Below are positions 1 to 8,044 of a stretch of DNA of 64,000 nt, piece by piece. The notes below the pieces were generated by a model. It saw only the letters and a program-made list of their open reading frames with translations, ran no database searches and was not told the DNA's origin. The stretch is taken from positions 4,650,001 through 4,714,000 of the forward strand of contig NZ_JBHUNX010000001.1 of the NCBI RefSeq assembly GCF_042685645.1, given 5' to 3'. Origin of the DNA: Salininema proteolyticum (GTDB lineage Bacteria > Actinomycetota > Actinomycetes > Mycobacteriales > Micromonosporaceae). The position numbers and the translations under genes were made by a program. How positions within the stretch are numbered: the stretch's first letter is position 1; each line of letters starts with the position of its first letter.

Positions 1-2
1 GC

Positions 3-1673
3 CAAGCCTGGGAAGGCGAGACCGGGACGACCCGCCTGCAGCGGTTGGCCTCCGACGAGGACCTACCGCTCGTGCGGGTCATTGGCGACAGCGACGCTGT
101 CGAGACCATGGGGCCCCAACGCATCGTGGCGCTCATGGATCTGTTTCGGGAAGCCGCCACCGCCGACATGGGTATCCTCACCGACTCACCCGACGCGCTC
201 GGGATCCAATACCGAACCCGGAAAAGCCTCTACAACCAGGTCCCGAAAGTCGTCATCGACTACAGCACCGGGGTGATCGCCGACCCGTTCTCGCCCGTGG
301 AGGACGACCAGGCTACCCGCAACGACATCACCGTCAACCGCGTCGGAGGGTCCAGCCACACTGCCCGGAAGGAGAGCGGACCGCTCTCCATCGCCGCGCC
401 ACCAGACGGTGTGGGCGTCTATGACCATTCCGAGGACATCGTCATCGACAGCGACACTCGGCTTCCCGCTCAAGCGGGCTGGCGTCTACACCTCGGCACC
501 ATCGACGCCGCACGGTGGCCCACCGTGTCTTTCAACCTTCGCAACCCGCGCATAGCGGGAACGCTGGCAGACGATCTCCTCGCCCTCCACGAAGGCGACA
601 TCATTCGCATCACCAACCTGCCTCCACAGGTGCCGCCAGGCCCCGTGGACCTCTTCGTCGAGGCCATCACCGAAACCCGATCAGCAGCAACCCACCTCAT
701 CGATTTCACCTGCTCACCAGGGGAAGCTTGGACAGTCATGGAACTCGACCACGACACCACCGGCCGGATAGACACCGCTGGATCGCAATTGGCAACGGGC
801 GCCGACAGCACCACTACCAGCCTCGTAATCGCCACCGACTCCGGCAACCAACCATGGATTGAAATCGGCCGCGGCCTCCTACTCCCTGGCGCCGACGGCT
901 CCTATGCCTCGACCCCCGACACCGCCAGCCTGGACATCACAGGCGACATCGACCTGCGGGTGGAGGCCACGCGCGAATCCTGGGCGGCCCCGGACACCGA
1001 AGAAGTCATGGCCAGCAAATACCGCGACTCCACGAGCGACCGGAGCTGGCGATTCAGCTTCGACTCCTCCGGGTTCCTCCATTTCCGATGGTCAACAGAC
1101 GGCACCTCGGGCGCACTCGAGACCCGCTCATCCGACGCCGTGCCTGTTCCCGATCTGCAAGCGCGCCGGATCGCACTGCGCGTCACCCTCGACGTCTCCA
1201 CCGGCGACGTGACGTTCTGGACGGCGTCAACCATCGACGGCTCCTGGACACAACTCGGCACCACCCAAACCGGATCGGCCACATCCATTTACGCCAGCGC
1301 CGCCGACCTCGAAGCCGGCGCCCGCGACGACGGTACCCAGACGCCATGGCACGGGACGATTCACGCCCTGCAGGTTCGCAACGGCATCGCCGGAACACTC
1401 GTCGCGGACACCAACTTCGCCGAACAGGACACCGCGACAAACACCTTCACCGACGACACGGGCCTGCCGTGGACCGCGCACGGCGACGCATCGATCGGGC
1501 CAGAGGACACGTTCGACATCACCATTGGAGGAGAGACCATGCTCGTCGAAGGCATCACCGGCGCCACCTCACCACAAACCTTCCGCGTCGTGCGCGCTCG
1601 CAACGGCATCGAGAAATCGCAGACCGCCGGGACTAGCGTCTTCCTCGCCTCGCCCCACGTGATCGCGCTATGA
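3..1673 (+). CDS. phage minor tail protein with LamG-like domain (5' partial)
   Basis: The frame is open from the left edge, so the true start lies outside the window; the TTG at 45 is only the first in-window candidate. The visible part of about 557 residues begins with a segment typical of siphovirus tail-tip or tail-endopeptidase proteins of actinophages. From about residue 285 to 450 it carries a concanavalin A/LamG-like beta-sandwich (pattern SLDITGDIDLRVEAT followed by SWRFSFDSSGFLHFRW). LamG folds in phage tails usually bind host surface glycans, so a receptor-binding role is inferred. It overlaps the next gene by ATGA (1670-1673), which indicates translational coupling. The family assignment rests on domain layout and on the neighbouring lysis genes. 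Confidence 0.7.
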   Translation, partial: QAWEGETGTTRLQRLASDEDLPLVRVIGDSDAVETMGPQRIVALMDLFREAATADMGILTDSPDALGIQYRTRKSLYNQVPKVVIDYSTGVIADPFSPVEDDQATRNDITVNRVGGSSHTARKESGPLSIAAPPDGVGVYDHSEDIVIDSDTRLPAQAGWRLHLGTIDAARWPTVSFNLRNPRIAGTLADDLLALHEGDIIRITNLPPQVPPGPVDLFVEAITETRSAATHLIDFTCSPGEAWTVMELDHDTTGRIDTAGSQLATGADSTTTSLVIATDSGNQPWIEIGRGLLLPGADGSYASTPDTASLDITGDIDLRVEATRESWAAPDTEEVMASKYRDSTSDRSWRFSFDSSGFLHFRWSTDGTSGALETRSSDAVPVPDLQARRIALRVTLDVSTGDVTFWTASTIDGSWTQLGTTQTGSATSIYASAADLEAGARDDGTQTPWHGTIHALQVRNGIAGTLVADTNFAEQDTATNTFTDDTGLPWTAHGDASIGPEDTFDITIGGETMLVEGITGATSPQTFRVVRARNGIEKSQTAGTSVFLASPHVIAL

Positions 1674-2914
1674 GCGTCGAATCCATGTGCGTCGGCGCCG
1701 TCACCGACGCCACCGCACGATTCAACGCCAAGGTCACCGACGGCACGTCTGGCATCCGCGTCCACATCGCCGACAACCCCGAAATGGCCGGCGCCGTAGC
1801 GACCGCAACCGAAACGGTCAACGGCTACACCGCCGCCACATGCGAGATCACCGGCCTCACCGCCGACACCCGCTATTGGTGGCAGGTGGAAGACTCCGGC
1901 ACACTTGACACCTCGACCACGGGCCAATTCGTCACCGACCCGGCGCCGGCCGGGACACCCGCATCGTTCACCATCGGCTTGTGGGGAGACGCCGGTCTCA
2001 CCCCGGCCTACCCCGGCGTCGGCACCCAAGTGCCGCATCGCTCCAGCTTCCACCCCGTCTTCGCCACCATCCGGGAACGCGCGCTCGCCGAACGATGGCG
2101 CCGCATTGTCTCCCTGGGCGACGAGATCTATTACAACCTCGGTTCCGGGTCCTTCGGCCTTTCCGCCGATGCGACCGTGTCGCAGTTCCGCGCCCAATGG
2201 GACGATATCTTCCTTCACGAGGACCGTCACGCCCTATACCGGGACGCGCCGTGGGTGTACGCCTGGGACGATCACGACTTCGGACCCAACGACTCAGACT
2301 CGACCGACCCCGGCCGCGACAACGTCACCGCCGTGTACCGCGAGCGCTGCCCGTCATACGACCTTCCCGCCGGGACCGGGTCCAACCCGATCTACCACTC
2401 CTTCAACATCGGCAGGATCCTGTTTGTCGTCTCCGACACCCGCTCCGACCGGACTGACTCAACCGTCCTGGGGGCGACGCAAACGACCTGGCTGGAAAAC
2501 ACCCTCAACGCATCCAACGCCGCCGCGCTCGTCTGGCTCATGCCGACACCATGGCTCGGCGAACACGCCGACTCCTGGGCCGGACACACCACTGAACGCT
2601 CCGAACTCGCCGACCTGATCGCAGACACCGGGTGGTCAGGCCGCACCACGATGCTGACCGCCGACATCCACGCCGCCGCGATCGCCTCCGGCGCCGCCAA
2701 CCCATACGGAGGCTGGCCGATCACACTATGTGCGAGCGTCGACGCCACCACCTCCGGGGCGTCCGGAAGCCAGTACGACGTTTCCTGGCGCCCCGGACGA
2801 GGCCAGTATGCAACCCTCCGCGTCGACGACCTCGGCAGCGATATCGCATTGACCTCATCTATCTGCCGGGGATCACGGTCACTCGCCTGGCACACCCTGA
2901 CCGTCACCACGTAG
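1670..2914 (+). CDS. PhoD-like metallophosphoesterase in phage tail module
   Basis: 414 residues. An N-terminal Fn3-like segment (about 1-90, ending DTRYWWQVED) precedes a PhoD/alkaline phosphatase D catalytic domain. Metal-binding motifs are in the expected order: GDAG (D107), SLGDEIYY (D151), WDDHDFGPND (D201, H202, D203, N207), SDTR (D256) and TADIHAA (D332, H334). PhoD enzymes hydrolyse phosphodiesters and B. subtilis PhoD degrades wall teichoic acid; no signal peptide is visible here. Its place between two tail genes, with an ATGA overlap upstream, suggests a virion-borne enzyme acting on teichoic or glycerophosphate polymers of the host envelope; that role is inferred. All catalytic residues look intact. 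Confidence 0.75.
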   Translation: MSVESMCVGAVTDATARFNAKVTDGTSGIRVHIADNPEMAGAVATATETVNGYTAATCEITGLTADTRYWWQVEDSGTLDTSTTGQFVTDPAPAGTPASFTIGLWGDAGLTPAYPGVGTQVPHRSSFHPVFATIRERALAERWRRIVSLGDEIYYNLGSGSFGLSADATVSQFRAQWDDIFLHEDRHALYRDAPWVYAWDDHDFGPNDSDSTDPGRDNVTAVYRERCPSYDLPAGTGSNPIYHSFNIGRILFVVSDTRSDRTDSTVLGATQTTWLENTLNASNAAALVWLMPTPWLGEHADSWAGHTTERSELADLIADTGWSGRTTMLTADIHAAAIASGAANPYGGWPITLCASVDATTSGASGSQYDVSWRPGRGQYATLRVDDLGSDIALTSSICRGSRSLAWHTLTVTT

Positions 2915-2923
2915 GAGACCCAC

Positions 2924-3427
2924 ATGCCGATCAACTTTCTCGCCGGCCAACGGCTCACTGCCGACGACCTCCAGGCGCTCGCCGCGACCCGGGTAACTCA
3001 GGGCACCGAACAGTCGGTGGCGTCGTCGACCACGCTCACGGACACCAGCATCGTCGTCCCCGTCAACGACCTTACCGAGATCCGTCTCCTGGTCCGGTAC
3101 ACCTCGCTGGGAGGCGGCATGCGCTGGGCCTGGTCCACCACGTCCGGGTCGGTCACCATGTACAACCGCTCAATCGGATCACACGGCGAATCCACGACCG
3201 GCAACGCCGCAACCGTCGCCGACATGCGGTGGCGCCAGGTCTTGACCGATGACGAGGAACAGACCGTCGACCACTTCACGACGAACACGTCCTCTCTGAT
3301 CTGGGAAGACCTGATCGTCGACGGCGACGGCGAGCTGACTTTCCAGTTCGCTCAGGTGACGTCCGATGCGTCAGAAACTTCGATCCACCGCAACAGCTAT
3401 GCGACGTGGCAGCGGCTCGCTGCGTGA
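2924..3427 (+). CDS. phage tail-associated protein, unknown function
   Basis: 167 residues starting at an ATG preceded by TAGGAGAC, nine bases after the PhoD-like gene. Predicted mostly beta, with a soluble, threonine- and serine-rich composition and no membrane segment or recognised catalytic motif. The position between a tail enzyme and the endolysin and the beta-rich composition fit a small tail fibre or tail-tip component. I do not recognise a family. Confidence 0.6.
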   Translation: MPINFLAGQRLTADDLQALAATRVTQGTEQSVASSTTLTDTSIVVPVNDLTEIRLLVRYTSLGGGMRWAWSTTSGSVTMYNRSIGSHGESTTGNAATVADMRWRQVLTDDEEQTVDHFTTNTSSLIWEDLIVDGDGELTFQFAQVTSDASETSIHRNSYATWQRLAA

Positions 3428-3444
3428 GGGGAGACCGACCAGCT

Positions 3445-4236
3445 ATGAACTCATGGAGACTAGCGCGCAGTCTGGAGCGGCTGCGCGACGAGATCAACGC
3501 CCTCGCGCCCGGCCGGTCGACGCGGTCGGACGGCACGATCGGCGACCGCGCCCACCAAGGCACCGCCAGCGACCACAACCCGAATGCCCAGGGTGTCGTG
3601 TGCGCCATGGACATCACGCACGACCCCGGCGCAGGCGTCGACATCGACGCGCTCACCGATCACCTCGTCCACCCCGACAACCGGCACCCGAGCGTGAAGT
3701 ACGTGATCGCGAACCGGCTCATCGCCGGCATCCACACTGGCTGGTCCTGGCGCTCATACTACGGCTCGAACCCGCACACCGCTCACATGCACATCTCGGT
3801 CGGCCGCGGCCCTGACGGCCAGTCGACCGGACCCTACGACGACACCAGCACGTGGGGCATCGCTGCCCCCGCACACGATGGAAGAGGAAACGACGTGATC
3901 GGACTCAAGGTAGGTAGCGAAGGCGAGGCCGTCAAGGGCCTCCAGGCCGCGCTCCGCTACGCCGGGCACAGCCCCGGAGAAGTTGACGGCGTGTACGGCC
4001 CGAAGACCGCGGCGGCCGTGCTCGCGATGCGCAAAAGCCAGGGCTCCGGCGTCGACGATGGCGAGAACTTCACCGGCTGGGCCTACGGGCAACTCCAGAT
4101 GGCCATGGCAAAACGGTACGCCGGGAAGGACGGCGCCCGCGGCCCGGCCGGGAAGGACGGCGCGGACGGCCGGGATGGGGTCCTGGAGCTCCCACGTGAC
4201 GTCCAGATTTCTGGCCGCATCACCGAGGTTGACTAG
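3445..4236 (+). CDS. endolysin: M15-like peptidase, PG-binding domain, collagen-like tail
   Basis: 263 residues from the ATG at 3445, which follows GAGGGGAG by ten bases; the longer reading from 3406 lacks such a site. Residues 25-120 hold an M15-like zinc peptidase pattern: H37, SDH (D43-H44), D56 and HMH (H114, H116), as in D-Ala-D-Ala carboxypeptidase-type lysins. Residues 155-200 are a peptidoglycan-binding-1 repeat (GSEGEAVKGLQAAL and DGVYGPKTAAAV). Residues 227-245 are Gly-X-Y triplets of collagen type. The next gene starts within the stop codon (TAGTG). It would cleave cell-wall peptide bridges at lysis; the exact bond is not determinable. Confidence 0.8.
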   Translation: MNSWRLARSLERLRDEINALAPGRSTRSDGTIGDRAHQGTASDHNPNAQGVVCAMDITHDPGAGVDIDALTDHLVHPDNRHPSVKYVIANRLIAGIHTGWSWRSYYGSNPHTAHMHISVGRGPDGQSTGPYDDTSTWGIAAPAHDGRGNDVIGLKVGSEGEAVKGLQAALRYAGHSPGEVDGVYGPKTAAAVLAMRKSQGSGVDDGENFTGWAYGQLQMAMAKRYAGKDGARGPAGKDGADGRDGVLELPRDVQISGRITEVD

Positions 4237-4607
4237 TGGACCCAGCCACCCTCGCCCTGATCGGCTCCGCTGCCTCCGGGGCCGGTGCCTCCGCAGTCAC
4301 CGCCTACGTAGGCCGGCGCCTCCGCCGTGCCCAAGTCCGCCAAATCACCGAGGAGGCCCACACCCAAATCTACGAAGCCTACGGCCACCTCCTCGCGGAA
4401 CTCCGGACCGACCTCGAAGCCGCGCGCGGCGAAGTCGGACGCTACAGGGAAGAACTCGCCACCAGCCGCGAGCGCGGCGACCGTATGGCCGCCGAACTCA
4501 ACAACCTACGATCACGCCTCGAAGCCGCAGAACTGCGGGAGGCGGCACTCGCGGCGGAGGTCCGGCAGCTCACCGATCGGGCCGACGGCGAAGCCTCCCG
4601 CGACTAG
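4236..4607 (+). CDS. phage coiled-coil membrane-anchored protein (possible lysis accessory)
   Basis: 123 residues from a GTG that shares one base with the endolysin stop. Residues 4-25 are a small-residue hydrophobic helix (TLALIGSAASGAGASAVTAY) followed by a basic stretch, and residues 35-115 are strongly charged heptad-like coiled coil. Such anchor plus coiled-coil proteins lie next to lysins in many actinophages and may act as a holin partner or spanin-like factor; that is inference. No enzymatic motif is visible. It is the last gene of the rightward late operon. Confidence 0.6.
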   Translation: MDPATLALIGSAASGAGASAVTAYVGRRLRRAQVRQITEEAHTQIYEAYGHLLAELRTDLEAARGEVGRYREELATSRERGDRMAAELNNLRSRLEAAELREAALAAEVRQLTDRADGEASRD

Positions 4608-4693
4608 TTAGAACCTTTTATGACATCAGTTTGCAGTTGAAATGCATTCAAGTGCTTTTAGTTAAGCCATTGCAAGGAATGTGCTGTTATTAA

Positions 4694-5191
4694 CTATGTA
4701 TCCCCGTTCTCCCAATATCTTGGCTTCGCGAGGACGGGGAAGCATTGAATTGCCACTGCAATTATTCTAGTCCACGCCTGACGGAAATCCTGTGTCAGCT
4801 TAATGACATCACTTATGTCAAATGGATCATGAGAGCTAGGCGTTGCCCAGATGCTAGGCATCCACACGAATTCATTTTCACTCGAAGACTGGTCACGTGC
4901 TGCTATGTCATGAATGACTTGGTTTCGCTTATCACGCAGTTCGTCCAGTTCTTCCAACAAGATACTTATCTCAGTAGATGCCTTAGGGTCAAGATTTCCT
5001 TGTGATTCTAGAAGTTTTTTACACTCATTTATGGTTTGAAATAGTGTCAACTCTTGGTCTCTACCGACATTCTCAAATGATCCTCGGAGACCAGTAAGCA
5101 CTCCCAATAGCATATCTTCGGCTTTTGCGCTTTCCAGGACTGCTGCACCAATAGCGCATTCAAGCGTCATTTCAGAAGGTGAAGTATTCAT
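4694..5191 (-). CDS. HEPN-like protein, low-GC prophage cargo
   Basis: 165 residues, all-helical, in clearly AT-richer DNA than its neighbours and on the opposite strand to the late operon. Residues 80-95 read ELDELRDKRNQVIHDI and contain R89-N90-x3-H94, the Rx4H motif with a polar residue after Arg that defines HEPN-type RNases. Residues 5-60 would form the first helix pair. HEPN proteins serve as toxins, Cas-associated RNases and abortive-infection effectors. The composition, strand and location mark it as a moron gene, plausibly for superinfection defence. No antitoxin partner is adjacent. Function is inferred from one motif only. Confidence 0.55.
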   Translation of the reverse strand: MNTSPSEMTLECAIGAAVLESAKAEDMLLGVLTGLRGSFENVGRDQELTLFQTINECKKLLESQGNLDPKASTEISILLEELDELRDKRNQVIHDIAARDQSSSENEFVWMPSIWATPSSHDPFDISDVIKLTQDFRQAWTRIIAVAIQCFPVLAKPRYWENGDT

Positions 5192-5242
5192 GTACTGAAC
5201 TTTACAATGACTGCGTCCTGCTAGTGGCGCTTCCGAAAAACA

Positions 5243-5440
5243 CTATGACTCGATCGGCGGCCACGCCCCGAGGTACTCCCACTCCCTGAGGACCTTGGTT
5301 TCGACCATGAGCCGCCGGGCCGCCTCGATACCTGCGGCCTCGTCCTCGCACTCGACCTCGCACGGTTCGACGGCGTCCATGCCGGCGTCTCGGCGCACCA
5401 GCCACCGCCCGCCGGGCTGCGGGAGGGCCATGACATGCAC
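5243..5440 (-). CDS. small phage protein, unknown function
   Basis: 65 residues with a soluble composition rich in Glu, Arg and Trp (begins MHVMALPQPGGRW). The reading frame has normal codon usage while the overlapping frames are low-complexity Arg/Pro/Ser shadows, which is why this frame was chosen. A second Met at residue 4 is an alternative start. No membrane segment and no recognised family. Confidence 0.4.
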   Translation of the reverse strand: MHVMALPQPGGRWLVRRDAGMDAVEPCEVECEDEAAGIEAARRLMVETKVLREWEYLGAWPPIES

Positions 5441-5528
5441 TCTGACCTGCGGGCGCTCGGCGCTACGGGCGGTCTAATACCGCGGGCGACGATCATCGAA
5501 CATACGTCCTAATTTATAGGAGGATCCC

Positions 5529-5726
5529 ATGACCGACACCCAACGCACGGCCGTGTACGCCGTCGCGACCGCCGTCCTGGCCGCGCTCGGCACGTTCGGC
5601 TACATCAACGCCGACGAGCAGGCCGCCTACGCCGAAGCCACCGCACAGTCCCTTACCGCGCTCGCGACGCTCATGGCCGCGGTCAAGACTTTGCGTCAGC
5701 GCACCGAGGTTGGCAACCGCGAGTAG
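5529..5726 (+). CDS. small holin-like membrane protein
   Basis: 65 residues behind a near-perfect ribosome site (AGGAGG at 5519-5524, spacing about five). Residues 8-26 form a hydrophobic helix (VYAVATAVLAALGTFGYI) and residues 38-52 a second weaker one, with a basic C-terminus. Size and topology match small holins of actinophages, which would let the endolysin encoded at 3445-4236 reach the wall. It is separated from the endolysin by the HEPN-like gene, suggesting that cargo was inserted into the lysis region. Confidence 0.6.
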   Translation: MTDTQRTAVYAVATAVLAALGTFGYINADEQAAYAEATAQSLTALATLMAAVKTLRQRTEVGNRE

Positions 5727-5790
5727 CCGCTACTGACAGCAACGCACCCCCCGGGCAGGGGGCGCGTCGTCGCGCTCGGCAGTTTCGTTA

Positions 5791-6027
5791 TCAGTAGAGT
5801 TGGAGGTGCCACCGTGCCCGACCATCAATAATGGTGTAAGTGCACGAGTAACCATCGACTTGCGAATACGTTCGCTCGTACCATGCTCCCTTTTCCTGGC
5901 AAACGCTCTTTGTGAAGTATCCCACGTGAATCGGTGGTTGGGCTGCCGCGGGTGTCGCGAAGGTACCTGCGCTAGCAGCGACCGCGAGGACTCCGGCCAC
6001 CATCGACTTTTTGAACCAGTTCTTCAC
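5791..6027 (-). CDS. small secreted protein with two cysteines
   Basis: 78 residues from a GTG at 6027, chosen because GGAGAG lies six bases upstream and because the N-terminus is then a clean Sec signal peptide (basic KNWFKK, hydrophobic AGVLAVAASAG, cleavage after ATPAAA). The longer frame from 6171 adds 48 residues with no such logic. The mature peptide of about 49 residues has two Cys, allowing one disulfide, and is aromatic-rich near the C-terminus. The architecture resembles the secreted protein at 11110-11511. Function unknown. Confidence 0.55.
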   Translation of the reverse strand: MKNWFKKSMVAGVLAVAASAGTFATPAAAQPPIHVGYFTKSVCQEKGAWYERTYSQVDGYSCTYTIIDGRARWHLQLY

Positions 6028-6137
6028 TTTGTTCTCTCCATGAGGGTTGTGGACATGAACTGGACTCACTGTCGCACATGGTTTCATAAAACCATCCTCA
6101 TCGAGTCCTAAATGCTGCTCATGGCGACGGTGCCTGG

Positions 6138-6425
6138 TCACCACCAGCGTCGCAGGCGTCGCGCGAGCCACCGTGCGAACCTCCGAAACAGGCGCCGCTT
6201 CGGTGGCGTGCGGCCGGGCGTCATTTGCTGCGTCATGACGTATCGGATGCGGGCCTCGTGTGGGGCCAGGGCGTCGGCGCCCTCATGAATCAGGACGTCG
6301 ACGAACGGCGGCGGGCCGTAGGCCGTGGCAATCGGGTACCCGTCGTCGCCGAGGACGTGCCCGACGTCGGGGCTCGTCATGCGGACGCGGTACTCACCGC
6401 AGGGGAGCGTGATGCGGGTTCCCAT
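6138..6425 (-). CDS. small protein with cationic Arg/Trp-rich C-terminus
   Basis: 95 residues. The first 75 are soluble and mixed (PCGEYRVRMTSPDVGHVLGDD), and the last 20 are a very basic amphipathic stretch with arginine pairs and tryptophans ending RRWW. AGGAAGAG lies upstream of the ATG. The tail could bind nucleic acid or membrane. I do not recognise a family. It lies head-to-tail upstream of the small secreted protein gene. Confidence 0.45.
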   Translation of the reverse strand: MGTRITLPCGEYRVRMTSPDVGHVLGDDGYPIATAYGPPPFVDVLIHEGADALAPHEARIRYVMTQQMTPGRTPPKRRLFRRFARWLARRLRRWW

Positions 6426-6548
6426 CCTGTCCGTCTCTTCCTAAAGTGGTGGGGCCGACCGGGGTTTCCGGCCGGCCTCTCCCGGGGGCGCGCTCACGTG
6501 TGCGAAGTGACTTTCATAGTTGATGAATTTTGCGCCCTCGTCTCATAC

Positions 6549-6589
6549 GGTGGGCCCCGTGGTGTCGGCGCACGGGGCCCACCCTTTTT
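6549..6589 (+). terminator. strong intrinsic terminator
   Basis: A perfect 13-bp inverted repeat, GGTGGGCCCCGTG at 6549-6561 and its complement at 6571-6583, is followed by CTTTTT. The T-run is on the plus strand although both neighbouring genes are on the minus strand, so it may block plus-strand read-through into the peptide operon or terminate an unannotated transcript. Confidence 0.75.
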
Positions 6590-6601
6590 CCATCCCCCTA
6601 C

Positions 6602-6850
6602 TCACGGGTGCGAATTGAGCTGTGCGGCGACGATCGCCTCGCGGCGGAGTCCTTCTCGCCATGCCCGGCTCCGGTTTTTGATTGCCAGGCCGTAGGTGGT
6701 GGTCGGCAACTCCTGGCCCTCGAAGTCGATCGACAGGGCGAAACGATAGTCCGTGGTGAGGACGGAGACCATGGTGAGGTCCTCCTCGGGGCGGAGCACG
6801 CTCACCTCGAACTTCTGGCCCTTATAGGTAATGAACGTCGAGTCAGCCAT
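6602..6850 (-). CDS. imiditide-operon accessory protein, paralogue of 8004-8300
   Basis: 82 residues. The start overlaps the end of the methyltransferase gene by eight bases, so it is translationally coupled as the last gene of the operon. Its core (V-V-x-T-x-D then LSIDFEGQEL then RAWREGLRREA) aligns with the protein encoded at 8004-8300 (VVWTSDSSSMVMSVDLDG then DAWRRAFSRAL). The two paralogues bracket the peptide and methyltransferase genes. No known domain; a role in binding the basic peptide or in immunity is speculation. Confidence 0.6.
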   Translation of the reverse strand: MADSTFITYKGQKFEVSVLRPEEDLTMVSVLTTDYRFALSIDFEGQELPTTTYGLAIKNRSRAWREGLRREAIVAAQLNSHP

Positions 6851-7907
6851 CCGAACTCGCTTCCGGCCCGGCGGCCGTCACGTCGGCGGTGATCGCACCG
6901 GACGGGTCGGAGTGGAGGCGGTAGTCCTCGTAGAACGGGCGCCCGGCTTCGAACCATGACGAGTAGGCGGCCTCGATCTCGTTCCAGAAACCGGGGTGCC
7001 CGTCGCCCATGACGGGGTACTGGTCGTCCTCTCCGGCCTCGAGGCCGAGGAGCGCGACGTCGGAGCCTCGGGTGAACATGTACACATCGTCGTGGGGGTA
7101 GAGGCTGATCCCGGGGATCTGGTCGATGATCCAGAGGTCCACCGAGGCGTACTCGCGGAAATACTCGGGACTGAAAGCGGTGGTCGTGCTGTACGCCCCG
7201 GCGCTCTGAACGCGTGTCGATTCGTGCTCGGCGCGGTCGAACATGAACGCGCACTCAGCCGTCGCCCGCCCGGTCGCCTGGCCGCCCTGCACCCGAAACT
7301 GCGCGACCACCTGCGAGCCGAGGTCGTTCTCCCACGGGGCGACGATCAGCCCGCCGTCGGCGACCTGTTGCAGCCATGCCGGTTCCAGCCGGTCGACGGC
7401 GTAGGTGACGATCAGGCGATCATACGGCGCGCGGGTGGCGTACCCGTTCTTCCCGTCTCGCGTCACCGCCACGGCCGGGTATCCACAGCGGGACAGGTTG
7501 ATGCGCGCCGACAGGGTCACGTCCGAATCAATGTCGATCGACGTGACGTTCTCGGTGCCGGCGACCGCGCAGAGCAGGGCCGTGTTGTATCCCGTCCCGG
7601 TGCCGAGCTCCAGGACCCTCATGCCGGGCTCCAGGCCGAGGGACTCCAGCATGTCGAGCATGACGCGGGGGTCACTCGACGAACTGATGGGCGTGCCGTT
7701 CGTCGCGCGCTTGGTGACGATGGGTTGCAGCGTGTAGGCCGCCTCCTGCCACTCCTCGAACCGGTGGGTTTTCTCCACCCCGTCGATCCTTGGCGGCAGG
7801 AAGACGGCCCGGTCAACACTGGAGAAGGCAGCCTCCCAACGCGTGGAGAGGAGGTAGCCTTCGTCCTTCAGCTGCGAGAGCATCCGCTTCCAGTGCTGAT
7901 CCATCAT
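6843..7907 (-). CDS. PIMT-family O-methyltransferase, candidate imiditide (aspartimide RiPP) maturase
   Basis: 354 residues. Residues 60-260 are a class I SAM-dependent fold of the protein-L-isoaspartyl methyltransferase family: SSSSDPRVM (76-84), motif I VLELGTGTGYN (98-108) and an acidic SIDID (123-127). The C-terminal extension (about 305-345: FWNEIEAAYSSWFEAGRP then YEDYRL) matches the W-x-x-x-W-x-x-x-GRP pattern of RiPP-associated PIMTs rather than housekeeping PIMT, which is much shorter. RiPP PIMTs methylate an Asp side chain, which then cyclises to aspartimide. Its ATG shares a base with the stop of the upstream 45-codon basic peptide gene (TAATG), so that peptide is the likely substrate. 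Confidence 0.8.
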   Translation of the reverse strand: MMDQHWKRMLSQLKDEGYLLSTRWEAAFSSVDRAVFLPPRIDGVEKTHRFEEWQEAAYTLQPIVTKRATNGTPISSSSDPRVMLDMLESLGLEPGMRVLELGTGTGYNTALLCAVAGTENVTSIDIDSDVTLSARINLSRCGYPAVAVTRDGKNGYATRAPYDRLIVTYAVDRLEPAWLQQVADGGLIVAPWENDLGSQVVAQFRVQGGQATGRATAECAFMFDRAEHESTRVQSAGAYSTTTAFSPEYFREYASVDLWIIDQIPGISLYPHDDVYMFTRGSDVALLGLEAGEDDQYPVMGDGHPGFWNEIEAAYSSWFEAGRPFYEDYRLHSDPSGAITADVTAAGPEASSDG

Positions 7908-8044
7908 TACTTACCGTGCTTGCCCTTCTTGTTCTGGCTCGGGTCGACGAACGGGCCCCGCGAGCCCTTCTTGTGGCCGTCCGTGCGTGTCTCCTTTGAG
8001 TGCTTACCCTCGCCCATGTCCCGGGGGGCGTTCTTCTTGCCCAT
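7907..8044 (-). CDS. candidate imiditide precursor peptide, 45 residues
   Basis: An overlooked small gene. The ATG at 8044 follows AGAGGA at good spacing and the TAA at 7909-7907 overlaps the methyltransferase ATG (TAATG). The peptide is strongly basic (ten Lys, three Arg, three His), Gly-rich and without Cys or hydrophobic signal. It has three Asp: D9 (PRDMG), D22 (RTDGHKKG) and D34 (FVDPSQ). D22 is followed by Gly, the context that most readily forms aspartimide, so it is my preferred modification site. A basic linear precursor next to a lone PIMT homologue is the defining layout of imiditides (founding pair NmaA/NmaM of Nonomuraea). The frame fully overlaps neither neighbour's coding signal. 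Confidence 0.75.
   Translation of the reverse strand: MGKKNAPRDMGEGKHSKETRTDGHKKGSRGPFVDPSQNKKGKHGK

Noticed and set aside
6843..7907. Housekeeping isoaspartyl repair methyltransferase (pcm)
   Set aside because: The protein is over 100 residues longer than repair PIMTs, has the RiPP-type C-terminal extension and is coupled to a small basic peptide gene.
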